64,000 bases of DNA from an uncultured Rhodospirillaceae bacterium (GTDB lineage: Bacteria > Pseudomonadota > Alphaproteobacteria > UBA8366): NCBI GenBank assembly GCA_913043025.1, contig CAJWLM010000005.1:1-64000 (forward strand). The letters are read 5' to 3'. A program made the translations under genes and the position numbers. Under the pieces are notes generated by a model. That model was given only the letters and a program-made list of their open reading frames with translations. It made no database searches and was not told the DNA's origin. Each line of letters begins with the position of its first letter. The stretch's first letter is position 1. Shown in pieces: positions 39,854 to 48,721 of this stretch.

Positions 39854-40977
39854 GACCCATACAATCCCGAAACGGACTCTAAAAATCCGCAATCCTCAAG
39901 TTCCCGAAGGTCATCCAAGATTTCTTTTTGCTGCCGTTTTGGGAAAGTTCCAAAGATCCTATCAAGCTCGAAAATCTCAGACTCTTTGGCCCAACGCGCA
40001 ATCTCAATGGCCCCTTCACCAAGTCCCGCTGGAATCTTAGCGTACACTCCAGTCCTATAGACGCTTGCAACCTTATGGCGTGGTAATGAAAATGTTGCGA
40101 ATTTGGCCAAAGACATTTGAAGGCGCTGAAATTTAGCCACCCGGATCCCAAAGTCATCACTTGCCAATATCTTGCTAGCTTCGCTTGCCAATTCTTGCAA
40201 ATGAGCATCGCTTGAGAGTTCCTCATCATAAAATGGGAGGTCACCACGGAATAGCGCCGAGTCCGTCAAACATTCATTAATAAGAGAGAAAAGCGCTACT
40301 CCATTTGGACGCTGAAGAAAAACAGTTAGTGTTAGACATTCCTTGTTAACTCCGGCGTATCTGTAAAACTGTCCCGATGGAAGATAAAGTACATCACCAG
40401 TAGTCATTTCAAGTTCACCAGCAATTTGGTCAGGTTGAATGTCATCCGTCGCAGTAGCTCGTTCTTCGAATAGCGCCCAATAAGAGCTGCCACTTAACTG
40501 TATGTGAAAAGCGTCAGCAGCTTCAAAATCAGGAATCTCGCTTGGTTCATGTGGCCCTGCACAACGTAGTCTAACCTCTGCATTAGACCCGAATGCGGAA
40601 CCTAAAGCTTGCGTCAAATAAAGAAGAGAATGACTAGCTCCCTCAAACTTGTTCAACTCTAAATAAGCACCACTGGCCAAATACTCAAAAACGATTGCTG
40701 GATCTGGGCGGAAAATCGGCTGTAAATCTCTATTTATTCCACCAAAACAATATTTTTCTGCTGGAACTAAAGAGCCTTTGTTGTGTAATTTTAAAGTTTT
40801 GCTGGACCAGAGCTTAGAATTATTCAGCCAGGTGTTTACCTCCTCCCAACCAAAAAGATTGGCCGTTTTTTCAGCCTGACCGCCCACAAACGCGGGGGCC
40901 TCGTCGAGATGTTCCTCAAAAAATGTCTCGACTGGGAGCGGATCGAGCAAACCGCGTAAATTCATGTAGTTCTGCAT
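39850..40977 (-). CDS. Degenerate JmjC/cupin-like paralogue lacking iron ligands
   Basis: About 375 aa, aligning by eye along its length to the downstream JmjC protein: FEEHLDEAPAFVGG, SKLWSSKTLKLHNKGSLVP, FHIQLSGSSYWALFE and TTGDVLYLPSGQFYRYAG mirror its counterpart. At the positions of the three iron ligands it has D150, E152 and Y205 instead of His, Asp and His, so it should not bind iron in the usual way. The start is uncertain: ATG 40977, ATG 40965 (MNLRGLLDPL, best by homology) or ATG 41019. Overlap with the active copy suggests co-translation, perhaps as a pseudo-enzyme partner. Confidence 0.75.
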   Translation of the reverse strand: MQNYMNLRGLLDPLPVETFFEEHLDEAPAFVGGQAEKTANLFGWEEVNTWLNNSKLWSSKTLKLHNKGSLVPAEKYCFGGINRDLQPIFRPDPAIVFEYLASGAYLELNKFEGASHSLLYLTQALGSAFGSNAEVRLRCAGPHEPSEIPDFEAADAFHIQLSGSSYWALFEERATATDDIQPDQIAGELEMTTGDVLYLPSGQFYRYAGVNKECLTLTVFLQRPNGVALFSLINECLTDSALFRGDLPFYDEELSSDAHLQELASEASKILASDDFGIRVAKFQRLQMSLAKFATFSLPRHKVASVYRTGVYAKIPAGLGEGAIEIARWAKESEIFELDRIFGTFPKRQQKEILDDLRELEDCGFLESVSGLYGS

Positions 40978-41113
40978 CGCACTGAGACCGACGAAAATAA
41001 ATAGATATAACTCAACCATAGTGTAAACTATCTGGGTAAACCCACCAACCAGTCAGATGCCTGCGTGCCAAGATGTCGCGTTAAAACAATTTTCTATTTA
41101 TCGGTGCTTAAAG

Positions 41114-41686
41114 ATGTTTCCAGCCTCGCCACCTAAATGGCTCCGTCCCGCTTCAGAATATGTGCCTCTCGCTATCTTCTTTGCTGCCTTTTACACCGGA
41201 GGAAAAGACCTCATAACGGCAACAGCGGCTTTTATGATTGCAGTATTGATTCTTACTGGGGCTCTACTGATATGGCGTCAAAGACCGCCGACAATGTTTA
41301 TAGTTACAACAGCTATCGTCCTGATTTTCGGTGCTCTAACTTTGTGGTTTGATGATGAACGTTTTATCAAGATGAAACCCACTATTGTCCAAGGGTTATT
41401 CGCAATTGGTCTAATCACCGGCCTTTTACTCAAGAAGCCCTTATTGAAATCACTTTTAGGATCGGCTTGGAGCCTGGAGGACCGCGGGTGGCAAATATTG
41501 AGTTCAAGATACGCAGTATTTTTCATTTTTATGGCTGCGTTAAATGAAATTGTTTGGCGTAATGTATCTACAGAGCTTTGGCTCAATTTTAAAATATTTG
41601 GGATTTTAATCCTAACTTTTCTTTTTACCGCTTGCCAAATACCGCTTTTTTCCCGTTACAAAGCCGGTGAAGAAAAAAATAATTAA
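41114..41686 (+). CDS. yciB: Septation protein A family membrane protein (YciB/IspZ)
   Basis: 190-aa inner-membrane protein with five or six hydrophobic helices. PLAIFFAAFYTGGKDLITATAA, LTLWFDDERFIKMKPTIV and AVFFIFMAALNEIVWRNVS are the YciB signatures. The start at 41114 (MFPASPPKWLRPASEYVPLA) suits the family; an ATG at 41057 would add 19 residues. In many Alphaproteobacteria yciB directly follows ftsY; here the JmjC pair and a small frame lie between them on the opposite strand. Confidence 0.9.
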   Translation: MFPASPPKWLRPASEYVPLAIFFAAFYTGGKDLITATAAFMIAVLILTGALLIWRQRPPTMFIVTTAIVLIFGALTLWFDDERFIKMKPTIVQGLFAIGLITGLLLKKPLLKSLLGSAWSLEDRGWQILSSRYAVFFIFMAALNEIVWRNVSTELWLNFKIFGILILTFLFTACQIPLFSRYKAGEEKNN

Positions 41687-41692
41687 AATCTG

Positions 41693-42238
41693 TTAATTAC
41701 CCCACTCATTGTCCGGGTTGCTAAAAGGTTGGCTACAATTCTTTCCTTTAGACGCATGGTGATGATTGAGAGCCCAACTGACTGATGGGAAGGCTAAGTC
41801 CTCCCAAGGTATATGCTCCCAAGCGAAAAGATCCACCTCAAGGCTTTCAATTCCAGGAGCAAATACGCGATTACTCAATTCCGCATTATAAATCATCTGC
41901 ACCTGACTTATGCGGGGGATGTTGTAGACCGCAAGAAGTCCATGAATAATTATATCAGCACAAGCCTCTTCCATGACTTCTCGCCTAGCACCATCTACTA
42001 CCGTCTCATTTAACTCTAAATACCCAGCGGGTATAGTCCAATATCCCTTCCTAGGCGATATCGCCCGTCGACATAGCAGATACTGCTCCTGCCAAACCAC
42101 CACCGCGCCTGCAACTATTTTGGGGTTATCATAAAGAACATAGCCGCATTCAGGGCAGACCATTCTTTCACGGTTATCATCCTTTGGGACTTTCACAATA
42201 CGCGGCCCAATCGTTACCCCTTTATCTAACTCTCCCAT
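41693..42238 (-). CDS. Nudix hydrolase with N-terminal zinc-ribbon-like segment
   Basis: 181 aa from ATG 42238 (MGELDKGVTIGPRIV), preceded by AAGGGAAAAG; ten further upstream residues lack support. A short CPECG segment with YVLYDNPKIVAGAVV precedes the Nudix fold. The Nudix box starts at GYLELNETVVDGARREVMEE and fits GX5EX7REUXEE, though the usual Gly after EE is replaced (EEACADI). Hydrolyses a nucleoside diphosphate linked to another moiety; ADP-ribose- or NADH-type substrates are the usual choices for this subgroup. Convergent with yciB. Confidence 0.88.
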   Translation of the reverse strand: MGELDKGVTIGPRIVKVPKDDNRERMVCPECGYVLYDNPKIVAGAVVVWQEQYLLCRRAISPRKGYWTIPAGYLELNETVVDGARREVMEEACADIIIHGLLAVYNIPRISQVQMIYNAELSNRVFAPGIESLEVDLFAWEHIPWEDLAFPSVSWALNHHHASKGKNCSQPFSNPDNEWGN

Positions 42239-42561
42239 ATCTTTTCCCTTGTAACCAATAGCCCTCAAACTACCATCATCAAAAAAAATCCATTGATAAA
42301 ATACCGAGATTTAAGACTTCAAATGCACATTCCTTTATGCCCATCATTTATTCCCTGAACATAACAATAATTTTAATTGTCCCCGGCTCGACTAATCTTT
42401 CTAGAACAATACCTGATTTGGATAAACCCAAGTTCTTCTAATTAAGACTCTCTAATTTTAAACAGATCGTTTTTTAGAACCCTGCGACCCAAGCAGAATT
42501 ACTTATGTAGGTCGCTTCTATGCCTTATAGGAGAACCATGACCTCAGCTGCCCACTCTCAA
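42239..42561. other. 323-nt intergenic region, Nudix gene promoter side
   Basis: Lies between pgk and the Nudix gene on the minus strand. AT-rich, no gene. One 6-bp inverted repeat (GCGACC 42484-42489 with GGTCGC 42510-42515) has a 20-nt spacer and no T-run on either strand, so it is not a convincing terminator; it could be an operator. Confidence 0.5.
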
Positions 42562-43761
42562 CTATTTTCCTGTTCCACTGAGTGCCTCTACACCAGGCAG
42601 TTGTTTTCCTTCAAGCCACTCAAGAAATGCGCCGCCAGCTGTCGAGACATATGTGAAATCCTCGGCAACGCCAGCTTGATTCAAAGCCGCCACCGTATCG
42701 CCCCCGCCTGCAACTGAAGTCATGACACCGTTTCTTGTCAGCTTAGCCGCCGTTACAGCGATTGCATTTGTACTTTGATCAAATGGGGGCACTTCAAAAG
42801 CGCCCAATGGCCCGTTCCATAGCAAAGTTCTACATTCAGTCAGTTTGGCACAAAGGCCAGACACACTCTCAGGTCCTATATCAAGAATCATTTTATCTTT
42901 CGGAACACCTGCTATTTTTACAACGTCTGTAAATACATCTGTCTCTAAAGCAGGCGCGATTACTACATCAGACGGCAAGACGAGTTCACAACCCCTATTA
43001 TCAGAATTTGCAATAATCTTTCGCGCCGTGCTTACCATATCATTTTCAATCAAGCTCTTGCCTACATCAACGCCGATCGCACAAAGAAAAGTATTGGCCA
43101 TTGCCCCACCTACCACCACAAAATCCATTCGTTCGGTTAAATTGCCCAGAACTTCAAGCTTAGTTGAGATCTTTGCGCCACCGACTATGGCACCAACTGG
43201 CCTTTTGGGATGTTCCAACGCAGAACTAAGAGCCGTTAACTCTGCCTGCATGTTGATTCCAGCAACGCTCGGCAATAGGGAGGCGATTCCAGCCGTCGAT
43301 GCATGAGCCCGATGAGAGACCGAAAATCCATCGTTCACAAATATGTCGCCTAGCTCAGCAAGCTCTGAAGCAAAAATCGAACAATTAGTTTCTTCCCCCG
43401 AGTGGAACCGCAGATTTTCTAGGACCGCAATCTGGCCCTGCCCCAATGCACTGACCGTTTCTTTGGCAGCTGTTCCTATGCAATCAGATGCAAATGCCAC
43501 AGATCTATCGTTTAATACCTTGGATAAGGCATTTGCTACTGGCTTAAGTGATAGTTCGGGTATTTTTTTGCCCTTTGGGCGACCAAAGTGAGACATTACG
43601 ATTACACGGGCCCCTTCGTCAGTCAGTCTATCCAGGGTCGGCTTTAAGCGTTCCAAGCGAGTCAAGTCACTTACAGAACTATCGTGAACGGGAACATTTA
43701 GGTCCGCTCGAACCAACACCCGCATACCTTTAACGTTTACATCATTAATGGTTTTGTACAT
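42562..43761 (-). CDS. pgk: Phosphoglycerate kinase
   Basis: Glycolytic/gluconeogenic ATP-forming kinase. Start ATG 43761 (MYKTINDVNVKGMRVLVRAD); 34 upstream residues in the frame lack homology. 399 aa. RADLNVPV, SHFGRPKGKK, FVNDGFSVSHRAHASTAG, the hinge GAIVGGAKISTKLEVL, LWNGPLGAFEVPPFD and the nucleotide loop VAGGGDTVAAL are present. Monocistronic here and divergent from the methyltransferase (100 bp). Confidence 0.97.
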   Translation of the reverse strand: MYKTINDVNVKGMRVLVRADLNVPVHDSSVSDLTRLERLKPTLDRLTDEGARVIVMSHFGRPKGKKIPELSLKPVANALSKVLNDRSVAFASDCIGTAAKETVSALGQGQIAVLENLRFHSGEETNCSIFASELAELGDIFVNDGFSVSHRAHASTAGIASLLPSVAGINMQAELTALSSALEHPKRPVGAIVGGAKISTKLEVLGNLTERMDFVVVGGAMANTFLCAIGVDVGKSLIENDMVSTARKIIANSDNRGCELVLPSDVVIAPALETDVFTDVVKIAGVPKDKMILDIGPESVSGLCAKLTECRTLLWNGPLGAFEVPPFDQSTNAIAVTAAKLTRNGVMTSVAGGGDTVAALNQAGVAEDFTYVSTAGGAFLEWLEGKQLPGVEALSGTGK

Positions 43762-43861
43762 TGCCTGCCTTTCAACAGCATAAATGCCTGGGTAATGGAT
43801 TTTTCCTTTGAGAGCAACGCTTGGACTAGATTTAACAAGGGAGACGCCTACAATTAAATAC

Positions 43862-44896
43862 ATGGCTATGTCATTAAAAAAATTTTCTTACGCGATTTCG
43901 CAACGATTACGCTGTGGGTGGTTTCTCTCAAATCATGCTGCGACGATGCGCTTATCAAGACCTATGCGGCGCCCAGCGAGCTCGACAGCGAGTACCTTTC
44001 CATCCGCTCGGGAGATATCGTCGGATCTGTCAAGCTTACTTTCCCGTGACTGGGCCAATATCGAAGCTGGCTTGTATGTTGCGCCAGAACAACAATGGCC
44101 TAATCCTATTCGCATTTTAAAAAAAGCTAGGGCTTATTTTCGTGACTTGCAAAAAGTTAATCAACGTATAGTTACCGGAAACAGTCGTGAAGTGGCTCAT
44201 TCGCTTCATAACACTTCTTTGCCGGCCTATTATCTTCAAAACTTTCACTTTCAGACTGACGGCTATCTCAGTGAAGCTTCAGCTGACCTGTACGATTATC
44301 AGGTAGAGGTTCTTTTCAGCGGTGGGGCTGAGACGATGCGTCGGCAAGCTTTAATCCCTCTACGCGCAGCATTCTGTGACAAAAATATCCGTGACGTTAA
44401 TGTTCTAGATTTAGCCTGTGGCACTGGACGGTTTATGGCAACCATAAAACAAAATTATCCACGCCTTGCGGTTTCCGGCATTGACCTCAGCGCACCATAT
44501 TTACGTCTCGCAAAACAAAATCTTATACACTGGTCACGCTTTAAACTCGTCCACGGTAATGGTGAAAGCCTTCCTTTCTCGAATGAAAGTTTTGACGCAG
44601 TAAGCTGCATTTACTTATTTCATGAGCTGCCTCGGCCTGTTCGTCGCAATGTTACAAATGAAATTTATCGTGTCCTCAAACCAAAGGGGCGCCTCATCTT
44701 CGTCGATTCACTTCAGCCAGGAGACCATCCACCCTTCGATTCCTTGTTAGCTCATTTTCCTCATGCAACTCATGAACCGTTTTATACTGACTTTCTAAAT
44801 GATGATCTTGAGCACTTGTTTTGTTCGGCAGATTTTAAAATACATTCATTGGAGCGCGCATTTTTCTCGCGCATAATGACATTGGTTAAGCAATAA
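43862..44896 (+). CDS. Class I SAM-dependent methyltransferase
   Basis: 344 aa from ATG 43862 (MAMSLKKFSYAISQRL). The N-terminal ~150 residues are basic, with an RRPASS segment, and of unknown fold. The methyltransferase core follows with VLDLACGTGRFMATI (motif I), SGIDLSAPYLRLAKQN, NGESLPFSNESFDAVSCIYL (motif II/post I) and EIYRVLKPKGRLIFVDS. It resembles UbiE/MenG-type or lipid methyltransferases, but the substrate is open. It precedes the envelope-glycan gene trio by 90 nt on the same strand. Confidence 0.85.
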   Translation: MAMSLKKFSYAISQRLRCGWFLSNHAATMRLSRPMRRPASSTASTFPSAREISSDLSSLLSRDWANIEAGLYVAPEQQWPNPIRILKKARAYFRDLQKVNQRIVTGNSREVAHSLHNTSLPAYYLQNFHFQTDGYLSEASADLYDYQVEVLFSGGAETMRRQALIPLRAAFCDKNIRDVNVLDLACGTGRFMATIKQNYPRLAVSGIDLSAPYLRLAKQNLIHWSRFKLVHGNGESLPFSNESFDAVSCIYLFHELPRPVRRNVTNEIYRVLKPKGRLIFVDSLQPGDHPPFDSLLAHFPHATHEPFYTDFLNDDLEHLFCSADFKIHSLERAFFSRIMTLVKQ

Positions 44897-44986
44897 GTTT
44901 CTTATTTAAACTCGCCATGTGGGCAACGATGATTTATGAAATTCTGACTTGAGCTTTGCGAACAACGAGTATGCCAGGATTTATAC

Positions 44987-45766
44987 GTGCCACAATCTCT
45001 TCTTAAAGCCGCTAAAAACACAGAAGACGGTAGTCTGGAACTTTCCGTAGTCATACCGATGAGGAATGAGGAAGGGAATGTACTGCCTATAGTGAATGAA
45101 GTTAATACCGAGCTTGCACAACTCGAACACTTTGAAATAATTTGTGTTGACGACGGTAGCGACGATAACACAGAAAATGAACTACGCCAGGCAAAGGTAA
45201 ATTTCCCCAAACTCCGCATAATTCAACATATGCAACCTTGCGGCCAAAGCACAGCCACGCGGACGGGCATTTGCGCTGCGTATGCACCATGGATTGTTAC
45301 CCTCGATGGCGATGGTCAAAACCCCCCTTCGGAAATTCTTAACCTGGTAAATGCCCGAGAGCACGCTTTAGAGAAAAACTCAAAGATTGGGCCATTGATG
45401 ATTGCCGGACAGCGCGAAACTCGCATGGACGATTTGTTTCGAAGATTTTGTTCTATCGGAGCAAACGGCTTACGAAGCTTGGTGCTTGGAGATGGCATTC
45501 GCGACACCGGTTGCAGCTTAAAGCTGTTCCGGCGCGATACTTTCCTGGATCTTCCTTATTTCGATCACATGCATCGATTTTTACCTGCACTTGTTCAACG
45601 TGCCGGAGGGCATGTCATCACTGTAGATGTAAAACATCGACCGCGTGCAAATGGGCTCACGAAGTATGGTCTTATGAACCGGCTTTGGACTGGCATAGTC
45701 GACCTTATAGGGGTTTTGTGGCTCATGCGCCGGGCAAAACAACCCAACATTAATGAATTGGATTAG
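44987..45766 (+). CDS. Family 2 glycosyltransferase, polyprenyl-phosphate sugar synthase-like
   Basis: 259 aa with a GTG start preceded by AGGA eight bases upstream. GT-A signatures LSVVIPMRNEEGNVLPIV, FEIICVDDGSDDNT, LDGDGQNPPSEIL and DTGCSLKLFRR match the DPM1/ArnC group that charges undecaprenyl or dolichyl phosphate with a sugar. Unlike ArnC it has no C-terminal transmembrane pair; it ends with one weak hydrophobic stretch (IVDLIGVLWLM). With the GT39 and LAB_N genes downstream it probably supplies lipid-linked sugar for envelope modification. Confidence 0.9.
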   Translation: MPQSLLKAAKNTEDGSLELSVVIPMRNEEGNVLPIVNEVNTELAQLEHFEIICVDDGSDDNTENELRQAKVNFPKLRIIQHMQPCGQSTATRTGICAAYAPWIVTLDGDGQNPPSEILNLVNAREHALEKNSKIGPLMIAGQRETRMDDLFRRFCSIGANGLRSLVLGDGIRDTGCSLKLFRRDTFLDLPYFDHMHRFLPALVQRAGGHVITVDVKHRPRANGLTKYGLMNRLWTGIVDLIGVLWLMRRAKQPNINELD

Positions 45767-45771
45767 CTCAA

Positions 45772-46092
45772 ATGGAAGAACTATCTGCAAAGTTGAAAAA
45801 TATCCTCGCCGACCCTGAAGCAGCAACTTGGTTAGCGGTTGGCTTTGCTGGCCAAGCACTATTTTTTATGCGTTTCTTCGTTCAATGGATCCACAGTGAA
45901 CGACAGCGCAGGAGCATCATACCGGTTGCATTTTGGTACTTCAGCCTTGGAGGAGGCGCTACGCTGTTAACGTATGCCATTTATCGCGCTGATCCTGTAT
46001 TTATTGTGGGCCAATTTTGCGGATTATTTATCTACGCACGCAATCTTTACTTCATAATGCGTGCACGCCGTGACCCAGAGCCCACTTGTTAA
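45772..46092 (+). CDS. Stand-alone lipid-A-disaccharide synthase N-terminal-like membrane protein (LAB_N)
   Basis: 106 aa with three hydrophobic segments. VGFAGQALFFMRFFVQWIHSE, SIIPVAFWYFSLGGGATLL and GQFCGLFIYARNLYFI are the conserved features of the LAB_N domain, found as a small membrane protein next to glycosyltransferases and occasionally fused to LpxB. Function is not established; SMR-like flipping of lipid-linked sugar is a reasonable guess. It starts 5 nt after the GT2 gene and ends 21 nt before the GT39 gene, so the three are one operon. Confidence 0.88.
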   Translation: MEELSAKLKNILADPEAATWLAVGFAGQALFFMRFFVQWIHSERQRRSIIPVAFWYFSLGGGATLLTYAIYRADPVFIVGQFCGLFIYARNLYFIMRARRDPEPTC

Positions 46093-46113
46093 GAGATTGA
46101 TGTTTACCCGAGC

Positions 46114-47652
46114 ATGAAAAAATACCTCGACAGAATACTTAATTCAAATCTGGCATTTGTTTCATCTAGACACGGAATGCACGCTATTTTGGCTGGTGTA
46201 ATTTTATGGTGTTGGTTTTTACGCTCATTTGTCTTCGCCGGAGTTGGACCCGACGACGCTGAGCAGCTTATATTTTCTCAATCATTTGACCTTGGGTATA
46301 GCACAGGGAATCCTCCATTAATTACTTGGCTAGTTATTCTTTTTCAGCAAATTTTTGGCGTAAGCGTCATAACAATCATGTCTCTCAAATTCCTTTTGCT
46401 GTGGCTGGCTTATTACCTAATGTGGTGCTGCGCTATTCGTGTATTGATAGATGAAAAACTTGCTACCTTGGCAACACTCTCCCTTTTTGCAGTTTATTAC
46501 ATCGCCTGGGATTCAGTATTTCATTACTCAAACTCTCTTTTGATGATAGTTTTCATAGGCGCCACCTTCTTAAAGATTCTACAATTAAATGAGAAGCCGA
46601 CAGCGAAGAATTATGCATGGCTCGGACTATTGATCGGCCTAGGTTTGCTCGCAAAGTATACTTTTATTCTTTTTTTCATCCCTTTACTGGCGGCTGCCAC
46701 CTTTGATTCGCAGCTTCGTCAAAGAGTAATGCACCCACTTTTTTTAATCACCGTAGTTATAGCCATCGTCATTAACATTCCACATGGCTACTGGATGATT
46801 GAAAATCATACTCTATTGCAACAACGCGCGGTTGACAGATTTTCTCAAATGGGGAGTGAAAACTTTTTCACAGCAAGAGCTCTGGGCACCTTAGAAGTGG
46901 GCCGCATTTTGTTTGATATTTCTATGCCCTTACTTGCTATTTTAATGGTCATATTTTGGCCCGCCTGTAAGCGGGTTAATTGGAAGGAAGAGCCAATTAA
47001 ACGCTACCACAACATTTTGGCACGCACATTCCTCATCGCAATCGGTTTGACACTTATAGGCTCATTAGTATTTGGCATCTCTCGGATCCGAAGCCATTAC
47101 ATGATGATATTATTGCTTTTTCCAATTTTATTTTTTGCACGAGTAAAATTTAGTGATATTCGGGCATGGCGCCTAAAGGCATACGCCGCAACGCTCACTT
47201 CTATTGTTTGTATGATTATCTTTGGGCTTGGGTTAAAATATTTTGTTGACCCCAAACGCAGTGGCAAAGCGTACTACAACATTCCCTACCCTGCTTATGC
47301 ACAGCAGTTACGTTCTAGCGGCTTCACTCATGGCACAATCTTTGCGGACTGGCATACAAACCCAATTGCCGGAAATCTTCGCGTCCAATTTCCAGAGTCT
47401 CGGGTACTTGATTATCTTTGGACCCACTATACCCCTCCGGGGTCGCTCAAACCCGGAAAGTGTCTCATAATCTGGACACCTCGCTCTGACGGATCTCGGC
47501 GCCGCGAATTTTTGAACCAAGCCAACCTAATCTTAAAATCTAGCATAGACCTAGAAACACCCGCTCGTTTCCTCAAAGCAGAAATGCCACCCGGGGGTAG
47601 AATTGCGCAGCTCGCATTCGTATTGGTAGAAGGCCAAGGCAAATGCAAATGA
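46114..47652 (+). CDS. Family 39 glycosyltransferase (ArnT/PMT-like) integral membrane protein
   Basis: 512 aa with about eleven hydrophobic helices. The first extracytoplasmic loop has the GT39 acidic motif in VGPDDAEQLIFSQ, followed by GYSTGNPPLITWL, matching ArnT-type transferases that move a sugar from a polyprenyl phosphate to lipid A or another acceptor in the periplasm. The C-terminal ~150 residues are a soluble periplasmic domain. Third gene of the GT2/LAB_N/GT39 set; the donor sugar cannot be told. Confidence 0.88.
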   Translation: MKKYLDRILNSNLAFVSSRHGMHAILAGVILWCWFLRSFVFAGVGPDDAEQLIFSQSFDLGYSTGNPPLITWLVILFQQIFGVSVITIMSLKFLLLWLAYYLMWCCAIRVLIDEKLATLATLSLFAVYYIAWDSVFHYSNSLLMIVFIGATFLKILQLNEKPTAKNYAWLGLLIGLGLLAKYTFILFFIPLLAAATFDSQLRQRVMHPLFLITVVIAIVINIPHGYWMIENHTLLQQRAVDRFSQMGSENFFTARALGTLEVGRILFDISMPLLAILMVIFWPACKRVNWKEEPIKRYHNILARTFLIAIGLTLIGSLVFGISRIRSHYMMILLLFPILFFARVKFSDIRAWRLKAYAATLTSIVCMIIFGLGLKYFVDPKRSGKAYYNIPYPAYAQQLRSSGFTHGTIFADWHTNPIAGNLRVQFPESRVLDYLWTHYTPPGSLKPGKCLIIWTPRSDGSRRREFLNQANLILKSSIDLETPARFLKAEMPPGGRIAQLAFVLVEGQGKCK

Positions 47653-47839
47653 ATTAGTTTTTCATAAAAAATACTGGAGTCTTTAATACGACTTATCTTT
47701 CGGAGTGCTCTCGAAGAAAACAAACAAATGTACATCCGGAATCAAGGCTTTTACGACGATTCTTTAAGTGATCAAATTCTAACAAATGCCGCAGTACCGT
47801 GATGATAAAACACTTGAGGTGTAAAATTGGAGGAATAGA

Positions 47840-48715
47840 GTGGTTGAATTGCAGGTCATATCAGATGCCAAAAATTCACTTGGCGAAGGGCCGATGTGGA
47901 ACATTCGGGAGAATGCACTTTACTGGACAGATGCGAAAGGGCATCCACGAGTGCAGAGGTGGGAGCCAAAAACCGGAAAGATAGATGAGTGGGAGATGCC
48001 TGATGTAATCGGCTCATTTGTTTTTCGCAAAACTGGCGGACTGATTACTGCTCTGAAATCAGGTTTCTATAAGTTTGATTTAGAAAAATCTGAAGCTGAA
48101 AAATTCTACGACCCTGAACCGGCTTCTCCAACAACTCGTCTAAATGATGGCAAATGTGATCGACACGGGCGTTACTGGTGCGGATCTCTGGACGACAGCG
48201 GAAGGCCTGGCGGGGCGCTTTATCGCGTTGACCCAGACCTCAGAGTTCACAAAATGGATGAAGGCGTAAAGTGTTCCAATGGTATTGCTTTCAGTCCTGA
48301 TGATAAGTTTATGTACTTTTCTGATTCCCGCAACGGAACCTGCTGGAGATATAATTACGATTTAAACAACGGCCAAATAGCTAACAAAACACTCTGGGTT
48401 GACAATCGCGGCAAGCAAGCTCGAATAGATGGAGCAACTGTAGATTCTGAGGGATTTTACTGGGCAGCTCACATACGCCATTGGGAAATTGCCAAGTATG
48501 CACCTGACGGCACGATAATGGAAACTATCGAGTTACCCGTGCAGCACCCGACAATGTGCACATTTGGAGGAGAAAATCTTGATATTCTATTCGTAAGTTC
48601 GGGTACAATTTTCTTAAAAAGGGAGCAGATGGAGGAGCAGCCGCTTGCTGGAGCCCTTTTCGCTATTCATGGAACCGGTGCGACCGGTCTTCCTGAACCA
48701 TTCTTTGCGGGATAA
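47840..48715 (+). CDS. SMP-30/gluconolactonase-like protein
   Basis: 291-aa six-bladed beta-propeller hydrolase. GTG start with GGAGGAATAGA directly upstream. Metal-binding residues are in the expected places: LGEGPMWN (Glu), TTRLNDGKCDRHGRYWCGS (Asn/Asp), CSNGIAFSPDDKFMYFSDS (Asn, Asp) and IDGATVDSEGFYWAAH. Likely lactone hydrolysis in sugar-acid catabolism, for example on arabinono- or gluconolactone. The stop codon is only 6 nt from the 3' end of the opposite-strand tRNA gene. Confidence 0.9.
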   Translation: MVELQVISDAKNSLGEGPMWNIRENALYWTDAKGHPRVQRWEPKTGKIDEWEMPDVIGSFVFRKTGGLITALKSGFYKFDLEKSEAEKFYDPEPASPTTRLNDGKCDRHGRYWCGSLDDSGRPGGALYRVDPDLRVHKMDEGVKCSNGIAFSPDDKFMYFSDSRNGTCWRYNYDLNNGQIANKTLWVDNRGKQARIDGATVDSEGFYWAAHIRHWEIAKYAPDGTIMETIELPVQHPTMCTFGGENLDILFVSSGTIFLKREQMEEQPLAGALFAIHGTGATGLPEPFFAG

Positions 48716-48721
48716 TAAAAA

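Noticed and set aside
42484-42515. Inverted repeat GCGACC/GGTCGC as a pgk terminator
   Set aside because: The loop is 20 nt and no T-run follows on either strand.
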